From: UBA3478 sp036782715
GTDB taxonomy: Bacteria > Bacteroidota > Bacteroidia > Flavobacteriales > Flavobacteriaceae
Direction of reading: 5' to 3'
Length of the DNA stretch: 64,000 bases
Assembly: GCA_036782715.1 (NCBI GenBank)
Contig: DAIPYN010000002.1
Location: 62,001 to 126,000 of the forward strand
Positions within the stretch are counted from its first letter, which is position 1; each line of letters begins with the position of its first letter. Made by a program: the position numbers and the translations under genes. Below are positions 17,882-25,516 of this stretch, in pieces. The notes under the pieces are model-generated. The model made no database searches. It saw only the letters and a list, made by a program, of their open reading frames with translations, and was not told the origin of the DNA.

Positions 17882-18609
17882 CCAAACAACCCTCGAATCA
17901 CCTCTAGCGATTTTGGTCTACGAAAGCCATCTAATTGAAAGTCGTAGTACCGAACTAATCCTTCTAGAAGTTCTCCTCTGGTTTTTTTATCTATTGTTGT
18001 CCGCATGGTTTCATCAAAATTCATGCCTAGAATTTCATTGAGCGTCATTGAGGCAACCGCAGATAAAGAATATCTCGAAGTTTCAGCTTGAAATTGTCCA
18101 GTGGCAGGGTTAAAAAGCGCTCCATTCGAAAGTGATGAATCAGGGTAGATCCCTAAGTGTTTTGAAAGACCCAGAAGAACGACTATCAGATAATTCGGAA
18201 AACTTTTTTCACTTTCTAAGACCTCTAAACAGCCAATGATAAAATCAAACAAATCATAGTCTTGCTGTTGTTCGATCAGGGAGGCCGTGAATAGTTCGGC
18301 TAAGAATAATGCGGTACTCGATTTCACTACATCAGAATGAATCTGAGAAAAAGCCTGCAACGGCTTGGCTTCTTTTATGGTTTCGAGTCGATCTGAGTTT
18401 GGCTTGTGAGTCACCACAGCTTCTAAAAAACTGAGTGGCTGAAAATAGGCCGATCGGAGACCCGATTTTTTCGGCTTTAATACTCCTCTGACTAAATACG
18501 ATTGAATACCAAGCTCGCGGGTGTAGGCCTTGACAATTAGGCTGGTCTCTCCATACCTAACGCTGCCTAAAACCACCAGCGAGCTTTGAATATAAGGTGT
18601 TCCTGCCAA
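17878..18609 (-). CDS. recO: DNA repair protein RecO
   Basis: Works with RecF and RecR to load RecA on SSB-coated single strands. It has 243 residues. The N-terminal OB-fold is about 1-80 (LVVLGSVRYGETSLIVKAYTR, broken here as LVVLGSVRYG and ETSLIVKAYT, then SYLVRG). The helical part follows (FLAELFTASL, FDFIIGCLEVL). The zinc-finger cysteines found in some RecO proteins are absent, as in other Bacteroidota members. The start appears to be TTG at 18609, because no ATG fits near the N-terminus of the OB-fold. It begins six bases after gdhA and its stop overlaps the receptor start by four bases. Confidence 0.88.
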   Translation of the reverse strand: MAGTPYIQSSLVVLGSVRYGETSLIVKAYTRELGIQSYLVRGVLKPKKSGLRSAYFQPLSFLEAVVTHKPNSDRLETIKEAKPLQAFSQIHSDVVKSSTALFLAELFTASLIEQQQDYDLFDFIIGCLEVLESEKSFPNYLIVVLLGLSKHLGIYPDSSLSNGALFNPATGQFQAETSRYSLSAVASMTLNEILGMNFDETMRTTIDKKTRGELLEGLVRYYDFQLDGFRRPKSLEVIRGLFG

Positions 18610-18615
18610 ATTGAT

Positions 18616-19971
18616 TTAAATAACTCCTTGGGCAAGCATGGCGTCAGCAACCTTCACAAACCCGGCAATGTTCGCACCTTTCACATAATTACAATACCCA
18701 TCTTCTTCCATGCCATAGGTAGTACAGGCATCATGGATGTCTTTCATAATGTGCTTCAAGCGATTATCGACCTCCTCACGCGTCCAACTGATACGCAATG
18801 AGTTCTGTGACATTTCAAGACCTGAAGTTGCAACCCCTCCGGCATTGGATGCCTTACCGGGAGCAAACAAGATCTTATGGTTCTGAAAGTGATGAATCGC
18901 CTCTGGAGTTGAAGGCATATTTGCTCCTTCTGAAACAGCAATCAATCCATTTTTCACCAGTAACTCAGCAGCAGCACCATCTAACTCGTTTTGAGTAGCG
19001 CAAGGGAGAGCAATCTCACAAGGAACCTCCCATGGGCGTTTGCCTTCGTGGTAAGAGGCCTTAGGATAGTGCTTTACATAAGTCATTATCCGACCTCTTT
19101 TTACATTTTTAAGATCTTTTACAAACTCTAGTTTCTCAGCGTCAATACCGTCTGGGTCATAAATGTACCCTCCAGAATCAGATAGGGTAAGCACCTTTCC
19201 GCCCAATTGAAAAACCTTCTCTGCAGCAAATTGTGCAACGTTTCCAGAGCCAGAGATAACGACAGATTTGCCGTTCACTGAACCTGCTCGAGTCTCTAAC
19301 ATGCTTTGAGCAAAATATACGGTTCCGTAACCCGTAGCTTCAGGTCTAATCTGAGAACCTCCCCAGCTCAATCCTTTACCGGTAAGTACCCCTGTAAACT
19401 CATTTCTAATTTTCTTGTAGGCACCGAATAAAAATCCGATCTCTCTAGCTCCTACACCAATATCTCCGGCAGGCACATCAGTATTTGGCCCGATATGACG
19501 ACAGAGCTCGGTCATAAATGAATGACAGAATCTCATAATTTCATCGTCAGACTTTCCTTTAGGGTCAAAATCTGAACCTCCTTTTGCCCCACCCATTGGG
19601 AGCGTGGTTAAACTGTTCTTGAATACTTGCTCAAAGGCAAGAAACTTTAAAACACTCGCATTTACGGTAGGGTGAAAGCGAAGACCGCCCTTGTATGGGC
19701 CAATGGCTGAATTCATCTGAATACGATAGCCTCTATTTACATGAATTTCTCCCGTATCATCCACCCAAGCAACTCTGAAAGAAATCAATCGTTCAGGCTC
19801 TACCATTCTAAGAAGAATGTTTTTTCCATGGTAGATATCATGTTGCACAATGTAAGGAAGTACCGTTTCAGCAACTTCTTGAACCGCTTGAATAAATTCA
19901 GGTTCGTGTCCATTTCTGGCCTTGACTTCGTTCATAAAAGTCTCGATAGTGGCCATGTTGTCTTTATGCAT
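18616..19971 (-). CDS. gdhA: NADP-type glutamate dehydrogenase
   Basis: Reversibly aminates 2-oxoglutarate to glutamate, the main ammonium-assimilating reaction under nitrogen sufficiency. It has 451 residues, the length of hexameric bacterial/fungal enzymes. GPYKGGLRFHP (91-101) and PMGGAKGGSDFDPKG (125-139, catalytic Lys) mark the substrate site. SGSGNVAQFAAEKV (near 240) is the dinucleotide-binding loop. The ATG at 19971 is used; a second ATG five codons in (MATIETF) is an equally good start. An exact -7 box lies at 19997-20004. recO and the TonB receptor follow closely and may be co-transcribed. Confidence 0.96.
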   Translation of the reverse strand: MHKDNMATIETFMNEVKARNGHEPEFIQAVQEVAETVLPYIVQHDIYHGKNILLRMVEPERLISFRVAWVDDTGEIHVNRGYRIQMNSAIGPYKGGLRFHPTVNASVLKFLAFEQVFKNSLTTLPMGGAKGGSDFDPKGKSDDEIMRFCHSFMTELCRHIGPNTDVPAGDIGVGAREIGFLFGAYKKIRNEFTGVLTGKGLSWGGSQIRPEATGYGTVYFAQSMLETRAGSVNGKSVVISGSGNVAQFAAEKVFQLGGKVLTLSDSGGYIYDPDGIDAEKLEFVKDLKNVKRGRIMTYVKHYPKASYHEGKRPWEVPCEIALPCATQNELDGAAAELLVKNGLIAVSEGANMPSTPEAIHHFQNHKILFAPGKASNAGGVATSGLEMSQNSLRISWTREEVDNRLKHIMKDIHDACTTYGMEEDGYCNYVKGANIAGFVKVADAMLAQGVI

Positions 19972-19996
19972 TGTTAGTGAATTAAAAATATATGGA

Positions 19997-20004
19997 CAAA
20001 ATTA
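19997..20004 (-). promoter_or_regulatory. -7 promoter box before gdhA
   Basis: TAATTTTG on the minus strand matches TAnnTTTG exactly, 25 bases upstream of the first gdhA ATG. Confidence 0.4.
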
Positions 20005-20084
20005 TGCTATTTCCATTTTTGAAACTGCCAAAAATTATCAAATTCTTAAAATGAGTGCGAGGTACGGGTGTCTAACATCTTCCT

Positions 20085-20092
20085 TATTTTTG
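20085..20092 (+). promoter_or_regulatory. -7 promoter box before ArsC-like gene
   Basis: TATTTTTG matches TAnnTTTG exactly and lies 15 bases upstream of the ATG at 20108. This supports that ATG rather than the longer open frame that starts near 19922. Confidence 0.45.
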
Positions 20093-20107
20093 CAACAAAT
20101 TCAGAAC

Positions 20108-20461
20108 ATGAAACAAATCTACCATTTAGCGACCTGTCAAACCTGTAAAAAAGCCTTAGCGTTTTTGAACCCTGGACCAGAAGTTGAAGTCATTGAGATC
20201 AAATCTCAAGGTATAACCGCAGATGCTCTCGATAAGATGGCTGAATTCGCTGGTAGTTATGAAGCTTTATTTAGTAGACGTGCACAACTCTACAAGAAGA
20301 GAGGCCTTGCCGAACAATCACTCACTGAACAAGATTACCGCTCACTGATTCTTGAGCATTACACCTTTCTCAAAAGACCAGTAGTTCTTACAGATACCGA
20401 TGTATTTGCAGGACATGCCAAGGCCTCATTAGAAGCAGCAAAGACTGCACTGAGTAAATGA
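20108..20461 (+). CDS. ArsC/Spx-family thioredoxin-fold protein
   Basis: A 117-residue cytosolic protein. The start is set at the ATG at 20108, since upstream codons extend over the promoter and encode nothing family-like. The N-terminal motif ATCQTCKKAL places a CxxC pair at residues 10 and 13. FLKRPVVLTD near residue 85 is the conserved substrate-side RPV segment of ArsC-like proteins. The family includes glutaredoxin-linked arsenate reductases and the regulator Spx. The CxxC here is more like Spx or YffB than classical ArsC, and no arsenic genes are nearby, so arsenate reduction is not assured. Its stop overlaps the transporter start by four bases. Confidence 0.8.
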   Translation: MKQIYHLATCQTCKKALAFLNPGPEVEVIEIKSQGITADALDKMAEFAGSYEALFSRRAQLYKKRGLAEQSLTEQDYRSLILEHYTFLKRPVVLTDTDVFAGHAKASLEAAKTALSK

Positions 20462-21369
20462 ACAAACGAGTACTCGCCTTTCTAGCGGCATTCGGGGCCA
20501 CATCAATTTATGCTTTAAATCACACGATTGCGAAAGGCTTAATGCCGATGTACATCAAACCATTCGGGTTTATATTCATGCGAGTGGTGGGGGGCTTTCT
20601 TCTTTTTTGGGGCCTTTCTTTATTCAAAAAATCAGACCCCATTGAAAAGAAAGATTGGCCGAAGATTCTATTAGCCAGTTTATTTGGAGCAAGCATTAAT
20701 ATGCTATCCTTTTTTAAAGGGCTTGAACTTTCTACTCCAATTAACAGCGCAGTGCTCGTAACGATCACTCCGATTTGCACTCTAATACTATCTGCTATTC
20801 TTCTGAAAGAACCCATTACAAAAAATAAGACTTTTGGGATCGCGCTGGGGCTTGTAGGAGCGCTTGGACTCGTTGTTTTCGGTAACGAATTGCGCTCAGA
20901 CGCACCAAATATCCGCCTAGGAAACACTCTTTTTATCGTCAATGCGCTTTCCTATGGGGCTTATCTTGTTCTGACTAAATCTTTGGTTCAGAAATACCAT
21001 CCTTTTACGTTACTAAAATGGCTATTTACTTTTTCGCTAATTATCAATTTTCCCATAACCATCAGTGATTTCTTAGACATTCAATGGTCGACACTTCCCA
21101 GTTGGTCCTACGCAACCATTGCGTTTGTTGTCATAGGAGTTACCTTTTTGACCTACTTATTTAATGCCTTTGCCATGACCGAATTAAAGGCTTCGACCAT
21201 CGGAGTGTTTACCTATGTTCAACCGGTGATGGGTATTCTTTTTGCGGTGCTCGCAGGAAAAGATCAGTTCACACTAACTAAAATTGTCGCGGCCAGCCTT
21301 GTTATTGTAGGGGTATACTTAGCAAGTAAGCGCGTTCGAATGCCTTCAGAGAAGAAAGAAGTTTCGTAG
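20458..21369 (+). CDS. EamA (DMT)-family transporter
   Basis: A 303-residue inner-membrane protein with ten predicted helices in two repeated EamA halves (about 8-140 and 155-290). Characteristic segments are SIYALNHTIAKG in helix 1, PINSAVLVTITPICTLILSA, and in the second half TYVQPVMGILFAVL. Members export amino acids, nucleosides or other metabolites. The substrate cannot be inferred. It overlaps the ArsC-like gene by four bases and is followed 20 bases later by the nitronate monooxygenase-like gene, suggesting one transcript. Confidence 0.88.
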   Translation: MNKRVLAFLAAFGATSIYALNHTIAKGLMPMYIKPFGFIFMRVVGGFLLFWGLSLFKKSDPIEKKDWPKILLASLFGASINMLSFFKGLELSTPINSAVLVTITPICTLILSAILLKEPITKNKTFGIALGLVGALGLVVFGNELRSDAPNIRLGNTLFIVNALSYGAYLVLTKSLVQKYHPFTLLKWLFTFSLIINFPITISDFLDIQWSTLPSWSYATIAFVVIGVTFLTYLFNAFAMTELKASTIGVFTYVQPVMGILFAVLAGKDQFTLTKIVAASLVIVGVYLASKRVRMPSEKKEVS

Positions 21370-21389
21370 CTTTAAGAAAATTAAACGCT

Positions 21390-22370
21390 ATGAAACCCCT
21401 ACCTGCTCCACTCGATCAAACCAGTTTACCCGCTATTGCGGCTCCTATGTTTCTTGTATCAGGACCTGACTTGGTCATCGAATGTTGCAAAAACGGTGTA
21501 GTCGGTACATTTCCTGCTTTAAATCAACGAACTAGTGAGGGATTTGAAGAGTGGTTGATTCAGATAAAGGCTGATCTCAATGAGTTTGAACAGGCTACCG
21601 GTAAAAAGGCTGCTCCCTTTGGAGTAAATCTGATTGTTCACCCAACCAATACGCGTCTTGAAGAGGATGTAAAACTATGTGTGAAACATCAGGTTCCCTT
21701 AGTAATTACCTCTCTTGGGGCAATTTCGCTATTGGTAGATACAATTCATTCTTATGGAGGTTTAGTTTTTCACGATATCGTCAAAAAACGACACGCCGAA
21801 AAGGCCGCTGAAGCCGGGGTTGATGGTCTTATTCTTGTATCTGCAGGAGCAGGAGGACACTCAGGTACGATTAACCCGATGGCGCTTATAAAAGATGTGA
21901 GAAAAGTTTTTGACAAAACCATTGTTGTTGCAGGAGCTATCTCAACTGGTCAGGATATCGCTACAGTACTACAGATGGGGGCAGACATGGCTTACATGGG
22001 AACTCGATTTATCAATACGAAGGAAAGTAAAGCCCAAGAGGAGTATAAGAAGATGGTCATCGAAAGTGCCTCTAGCGATATTGTACACACCTCATCGGTT
22101 TCGGGAATACCTGCCAACTTTATGGAGGCAAGCTTAAACGCTGCCGGAATAGGCCCAGAAGATTACGCCCAAACAGCAAAATTAGATTCTGGGTTAGATA
22201 TGAATTCAGAAGCCAAGGCGTGGAAGACCATTTGGTCAGCAGGTCATGGTGTGAGTGCTATTGATGATTGTCCCAGTACTGAAGAACTGATTAAGCGACT
22301 CCATGACGAATTTGAACAGGCGTTAGAAATGCAACAACAGCGTTTAAATCATTATAAACAGAGCAAATAG
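21390..22370 (+). CDS. Nitronate monooxygenase-family flavoprotein
   Basis: A 326-residue TIM-barrel FMN enzyme. The N-terminal PAIAAPMFLVSGP and the glycine-rich phosphate-binding GLILVSAGAGGHSG (around 145-160) are typical, followed by VVAGAISTGQDIATVL and MGADMAYMGTRF. The family oxidises alkyl nitronates or propionate-3-nitronate, which are toxic metabolites, though some members act as enoyl-ACP reductases. The nearby genes give no specific substrate. A TAGCTTTA box upstream is a weak -7 candidate. Confidence 0.85.
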   Translation: MKPLPAPLDQTSLPAIAAPMFLVSGPDLVIECCKNGVVGTFPALNQRTSEGFEEWLIQIKADLNEFEQATGKKAAPFGVNLIVHPTNTRLEEDVKLCVKHQVPLVITSLGAISLLVDTIHSYGGLVFHDIVKKRHAEKAAEAGVDGLILVSAGAGGHSGTINPMALIKDVRKVFDKTIVVAGAISTGQDIATVLQMGADMAYMGTRFINTKESKAQEEYKKMVIESASSDIVHTSSVSGIPANFMEASLNAAGIGPEDYAQTAKLDSGLDMNSEAKAWKTIWSAGHGVSAIDDCPSTEELIKRLHDEFEQALEMQQQRLNHYKQSK

Positions 22371-22416
22371 TTGCCTAAGATGAATGTCCGAGCTACATTT
22401 ATCAAAAAATTTTAGC

Positions 22417-22896
22417 ATGCGTAAATCATTACTATTTGTTGGTCTTGCCTTAATCATTGCGAGCTGCGGTGAAAGTCCTAAAAAAGAGAACAAAGGTTTC
22501 GAAGTAACCCGCAAAAAAGAAGCGGTAAAAACAGAAGCAAGTTCTTCTGAGGTACCCGTAGATCTTTCAAACAAAGGATTAGGCCCTATTACTTCTTATG
22601 AGTTTAGTGCAGAAATCAATACAGATCTAGCTGAAAAAGGAAAAAGTATTTACGCTGGTAAATGTACCGCTTGTCACCTCGTAGACCGTAGAATGATTGG
22701 TCCTGCATTAAAAGGTGTTTACGATCGCCGCAGCCCTGAATGGGTATTAAATATGTTACTTAATACTAATGAAATGCTGCAAAAAGATCCGATAGCCAAG
22801 GCCCTTCTGAAAGAATACAACAACGCTCTGATGATCAATCAGAATCTATCCGAAGACGAGGCAAAAGCCGTAGCAGAGTATCTTCGTACGCTATAG
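22417..22896 (+). CDS. c-type cytochrome lipoprotein
   Basis: A 159-residue exported lipoprotein. The start is chosen at the ATG at 22417, which gives a proper lipoprotein leader (LALIIASC, Cys17). The frame extends 11 codons upstream without leader character. A charged, low-complexity linker (20-60) precedes a single cytochrome c domain with haem site CTACH (83-87) and Met139 as probable axial ligand. This is a small class I electron carrier tethered to a membrane leaflet. Its partner is unknown. gpsA starts two bases after its stop. Confidence 0.87.
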   Translation: MRKSLLFVGLALIIASCGESPKKENKGFEVTRKKEAVKTEASSSEVPVDLSNKGLGPITSYEFSAEINTDLAEKGKSIYAGKCTACHLVDRRMIGPALKGVYDRRSPEWVLNMLLNTNEMLQKDPIAKALLKEYNNALMINQNLSEDEAKAVAEYLRTL

Positions 22897-22898
22897 TT

Positions 22899-23900
22899 AT
22901 GTTGAAGCACCAGTCCCTAACCGTTTTAGGAGGTGGGAGTTTTGGAACCGCACTAGTCAAAATATTTAATGATAACGAGGTTACAGTAACCTGGTACGTT
23001 AAAGAAGATGACGGAGTAAAGGCCATTAACACGGTCGGACAAAACCCTCATTACCTCAGCAGCGTTCAACTCAATACAAGCCTTGTTCATGCTACAAGCA
23101 ATATCGAGGAAGCTATAGCTGCATCATCTACGGTTGTTATCGCTATCCCTTCTGCATTTATACACCAAAGCCTACATCCATTTTTGGGTTTGCTCAAGGG
23201 CAAAACGATCTTTTCAGCGGTCAAAGGGATGGTTCCTGAAACCGGTCAAATCATTGGTGATTACCTATCTGAATACACAGCGATAGAGTTGAAGAATTTT
23301 GGGGTAATCTCAGGGCCCTGTCACGCCGAAGAAATAGCCCTCGAAAGACACTCCTACCTTACGGTATCTGCTGTAGATAATTTAAAAGCCGATCAAATGA
23401 AGGCTACTTTATCCAACGCCTATGTAAGAGTCTCTACCGGAAACGACATTATCGGTACCGAATATGCTGCAGTATTAAAAAATGTATACGCCATTGCTGC
23501 AGGAATCGCATCAGGTTTAGGCTATGGAGATAATTTTCAAAGCGTTTTAATTTCTAATGCCATTAGAGAAATGAGACGCTATTTAGGCCGTATTTACAAG
23601 ATGAAACGCAACATCAATCAATCGGCTTACCTCGGAGACCTTTTGGTAACCGCCTATTCAGATCACAGTAGAAACAAACGTTTTGGCCATCGACTGGGGC
23701 AAGGCATGACCGTAGAAGAAACCTTTAAAGCAGAGAAGATGATTGCAGAAGGAGCTTATGCGGTAAAACCTATTTATCTTCTAGCAAAGTCTCAGAAAAA
23801 GGCCCTTCGTACACCCATTATTGATGCTGTTTACAAAGTAGTAGAAAAGGGTGGCTCGGCCACAGAAACCTTCGAATCTCTGAAAGGAAAACTCAACTAG
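22899..23900 (+). CDS. gpsA: Glycerol-3-phosphate dehydrogenase (NAD(P)+)
   Basis: Reduces dihydroxyacetone phosphate to sn-glycerol 3-phosphate for phospholipid synthesis. It has 333 residues. The Rossmann motif GGGSFGTALV is at 9-18. FSAVKGMVPETGQ, GPCHAEEIA, EYAAVLKNVYAIAAGIASG (catalytic Lys within YAAVLKN) and DLLVTAYSDHSRN follow in family order. It starts two bases after the cytochrome gene. Its stop overlaps by four bases the end of a convergent small monooxygenase-like gene. Confidence 0.96.
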   Translation: MLKHQSLTVLGGGSFGTALVKIFNDNEVTVTWYVKEDDGVKAINTVGQNPHYLSSVQLNTSLVHATSNIEEAIAASSTVVIAIPSAFIHQSLHPFLGLLKGKTIFSAVKGMVPETGQIIGDYLSEYTAIELKNFGVISGPCHAEEIALERHSYLTVSAVDNLKADQMKATLSNAYVRVSTGNDIIGTEYAAVLKNVYAIAAGIASGLGYGDNFQSVLISNAIREMRRYLGRIYKMKRNINQSAYLGDLLVTAYSDHSRNKRFGHRLGQGMTVEETFKAEKMIAEGAYAVKPIYLLAKSQKKALRTPIIDAVYKVVEKGGSATETFESLKGKLN

Positions 23901-24196
23901 GGAAAAGAATAATCACGCTCTACACGGCATACCCTAACCCGATAATTTCGATACCACTGGTCGCGCCCTCGCTCTTGCGCGTAGCGATGATCGGCAAGTC
24001 TTTTAAAATCAGAAATGCTTTCAAGGTCTTTCCAATAAGAAACAGTAATTCCGATAGTACTTCGTGCCGATTCAATAGAAATAAAACCGGGGATAGTCTT
24101 GGCTAGTTCTATCATTTTATCTGACCACTCCTGATAATCGCTCAAATCATCGTCGGTGGTTGAGGTAAAAATTACCGCGTAATATTCAGAATTCAT
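23897..24196 (-). CDS. Antibiotic biosynthesis monooxygenase (ABM)-like protein
   Basis: A 99-residue ferredoxin-like fold protein. EYYAVIFTSTT at the start, IPGFISIESARS in the middle and VSYWKDLESISDFKRLADHRYAQERG are the usual ABM pattern (a strand, then the conserved aromatic/His region). Such proteins are cofactor-less monooxygenases, haem-degrading enzymes or stress proteins of unknown role. It overlaps the upstream 118-residue gene by four bases (ATGA), so the two are translated together. Confidence 0.8.
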   Translation of the reverse strand: MNSEYYAVIFTSTTDDDLSDYQEWSDKMIELAKTIPGFISIESARSTIGITVSYWKDLESISDFKRLADHRYAQERGRDQWYRNYRVRVCRVERDYSFP

Positions 24197-24549
24197 TCGA
24201 TATAGTTTCTTTCAATAAAGTAATTCACGAGCGCCTCTTTCATAAGGATCGATTGCTCCCCCGCCTTTAGATGGGGTAGCTCGTCGATCACCTTATAATG
24301 AGGCCAGCCTTCCTCGTCGAAATGAGAGAATTCGTAATACCCATAAGGCTCTAAAAGACGACAAATGGCAATGTGTATCAAGTTGATTTTTTCATCCTTT
24401 TTGAACTTACGATGCAATTTTCCCAACTCTTGAACTCCGACTAAATAGATCATTCCTTCCATATCTAACGGATCTCCATCTGAGAATTGATCAGATAATT
24501 TCACAACAAGTGCGTCAAATCGCTCTTTTAGTTTTTCATCTCTTGCCAT
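24193..24549 (-). CDS. Conserved hypothetical protein (118 residues)
   Basis: I do not recognise a named family. The protein is cytosolic, mainly helical and charged, with no signal peptide, membrane helix or metal motif. A conserved-looking core reads LVGVQELGKLHRKFKKDEK, then HIAICRLLEPYGYYEF, then DEEGWPHYKVIDELP. A real gene is supported by good codon usage, the ATG at 24549 and a four-base overlap with the ABM-like gene. Similar proteins are listed as hypothetical in flavobacterial genomes as far as I recall. Confidence 0.7.
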   Translation of the reverse strand: MARDEKLKERFDALVVKLSDQFSDGDPLDMEGMIYLVGVQELGKLHRKFKKDEKINLIHIAICRLLEPYGYYEFSHFDEEGWPHYKVIDELPHLKAGEQSILMKEALVNYFIERNYIE

Positions 24550-24642
24550 GCTGCAAAAATACGGGGTTACTTATTGGAATACATCGATTTCCACTTGTTA
24601 TAGACATCAAACAAGCCCATAATTGATCATTCGCCCTTAATT

Positions 24643-24650
24643 TAGGGTTG
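24643..24650 (+). promoter_or_regulatory. Possible promoter of an intergenic RNA
   Basis: TAGGGTTG is one mismatch from TAnnTTTG, with a TTG 17 bases upstream (24623-24625). It faces away from both flanking minus-strand genes and towards the plus-strand terminator at 24711-24732. Confidence 0.25.
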
Positions 24651-24653
24651 TGT

Positions 24654-24741
24654 TACTCTAAGTTTTTGTTTTTGTTGTTAGTACACACGATGCCAAACAA
24701 ACCTGGCTAGAGCCCCGCCGTCCTGCGGGGCTTCTTATTTT
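24654..24741 (+). ncRNA. Candidate small RNA
   Basis: The 185-base gap between two leftward genes contains a plus-strand -7-like box, a T/G-rich stretch, a small possible stem (GCCA with TGGC, about 24692-24707) and a GC-rich terminator hairpin whose T-rich tail is on the plus strand only. No protein frame fits. The simplest reading is an RNA of roughly 85 bases. It matches no RNA family I can recall. The start is inferred from the -7-like box. Confidence 0.3.
24711..24732 (+). terminator. Orphan plus-strand terminator hairpin
   Basis: AGCCCCGC pairs with GCGGGGCT across a six-base loop, followed by TCTTATTTT on the plus strand. On the minus strand no T run follows, so it is a poor terminator for the phosphatase gene that ends at 24735, although it could still protect that mRNA's 3' end. 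Confidence 0.6.
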
Positions 24742-25466
24742 GGGGCAAAATTTCTTCCCGGTTCTCCTCGGTACAACTCATTCAAGGGATCGCTTTGCCA
24801 AAATTCTTTGGTGTCTACGTCGAGTATAGTTACCCCTCCCATAAAGGCAGCTCCGGTATCTATGTTCCAAACATTGGCCGCGCGCTGAGGCGAAACAAAA
24901 GACTCCTTCGATAAAGGCGTATGACCAATAAATATCTCGTTATAACGCTTTAATCGCGGGGGTAGTTCTTTGTCTTCTGTTTTCTCTACCACCTTTGCGA
25001 GTTCCCAAAGTGTTCGATCCCAGTAAAACATCTTAGAGAAATACTCTTGCTGAACCCCTCTTAGATTGGTAAAGCCTGCATGAAGAAAAAGTCGATTATG
25101 TTCATCTAACCGGTAATCTTCTAAATCTTGTAAAAAGGCGATATGAATCTCCTTGTGAGCTCGGTCGATACTATCGTAACTAGTTTTTGTAGCAGCTCCT
25201 CCATGAAGCAACCAATTTTCGGGCGCCTCAGATCTAGTTAAATAGTTGAGGCAAAGGTCATCATGGTTACCGCGAATAAAAGTACAGCGATAGCGATCTC
25301 TAAGAGCGATCAAAAAATCGATTGTCTGATGGGCTTCACTCCATCCGTCAACATAATCCCCTAGAAATATAAGGTGGTCTTGTTCTGTGACATTAGCTCG
25401 ATCTAATGCTTGTTCTAGTCCCTTTTTTCCGGAGTGAATATCTCCGATGGCGAGTGTGCGTTTCAA
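24735..25466 (-). CDS. Calcineurin-like metallophosphoesterase (PrpA/ApaH type)
   Basis: A 243-residue cytosolic serine/threonine phosphatase-like enzyme. The di-metal motifs are GDIH (8-11), GDYVDG (36-41), GNHD (66-69), then HAGF and GHTP near the C-terminus. Members dephosphorylate proteins or hydrolyse dinucleoside tetraphosphates; the size and spacing fit the bacterial PrpA/ApaH-like group. The start is TTG at 25466, because the motif at residue 8 leaves no room for a later start and no ATG precedes it. An exact -7 box lies 15 bases upstream. Confidence 0.87.
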   Translation of the reverse strand: MKRTLAIGDIHSGKKGLEQALDRANVTEQDHLIFLGDYVDGWSEAHQTIDFLIALRDRYRCTFIRGNHDDLCLNYLTRSEAPENWLLHGGAATKTSYDSIDRAHKEIHIAFLQDLEDYRLDEHNRLFLHAGFTNLRGVQQEYFSKMFYWDRTLWELAKVVEKTEDKELPPRLKRYNEIFIGHTPLSKESFVSPQRAANVWNIDTGAAFMGGVTILDVDTKEFWQSDPLNELYRGEPGRNFAPK

Positions 25467-25481
25467 TCTTTCGGTTTACTT

Positions 25482-25489
25482 CAAAATTA
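25482..25489 (-). promoter_or_regulatory. -7 promoter box before metallophosphoesterase
   Basis: TAATTTTG on the minus strand matches TAnnTTTG exactly, 15 bases before the TTG start at 25466. Confidence 0.4.
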
Positions 25490-25516
25490 GTACTTTGGGC
25501 ACTTAAAATCTACCCC

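Noticed and set aside
19922..20107. Longer N-terminus for the ArsC-like gene
   Set aside because: It would overlap the start of gdhA and its promoter, and the exact -7 box at 20085-20092 lies inside it.
20108..20461. Arsenic resistance operon
   Set aside because: Only an ArsC-fold protein is present; no arsR, arsB or acr3 gene is nearby.
24550..24734. tRNA or known structured RNA in the gap
   Set aside because: No cloverleaf, anticodon loop or conserved tmRNA, SRP or 6S features can be drawn; only a terminator hairpin is convincing.
25406..25516. Longer N-terminus for the fructokinase-like gene
   Set aside because: The extra 37 codons run through the divergent promoter and the start of the phosphatase gene and show no family sequence; the ATG at 25517 fits homologues.
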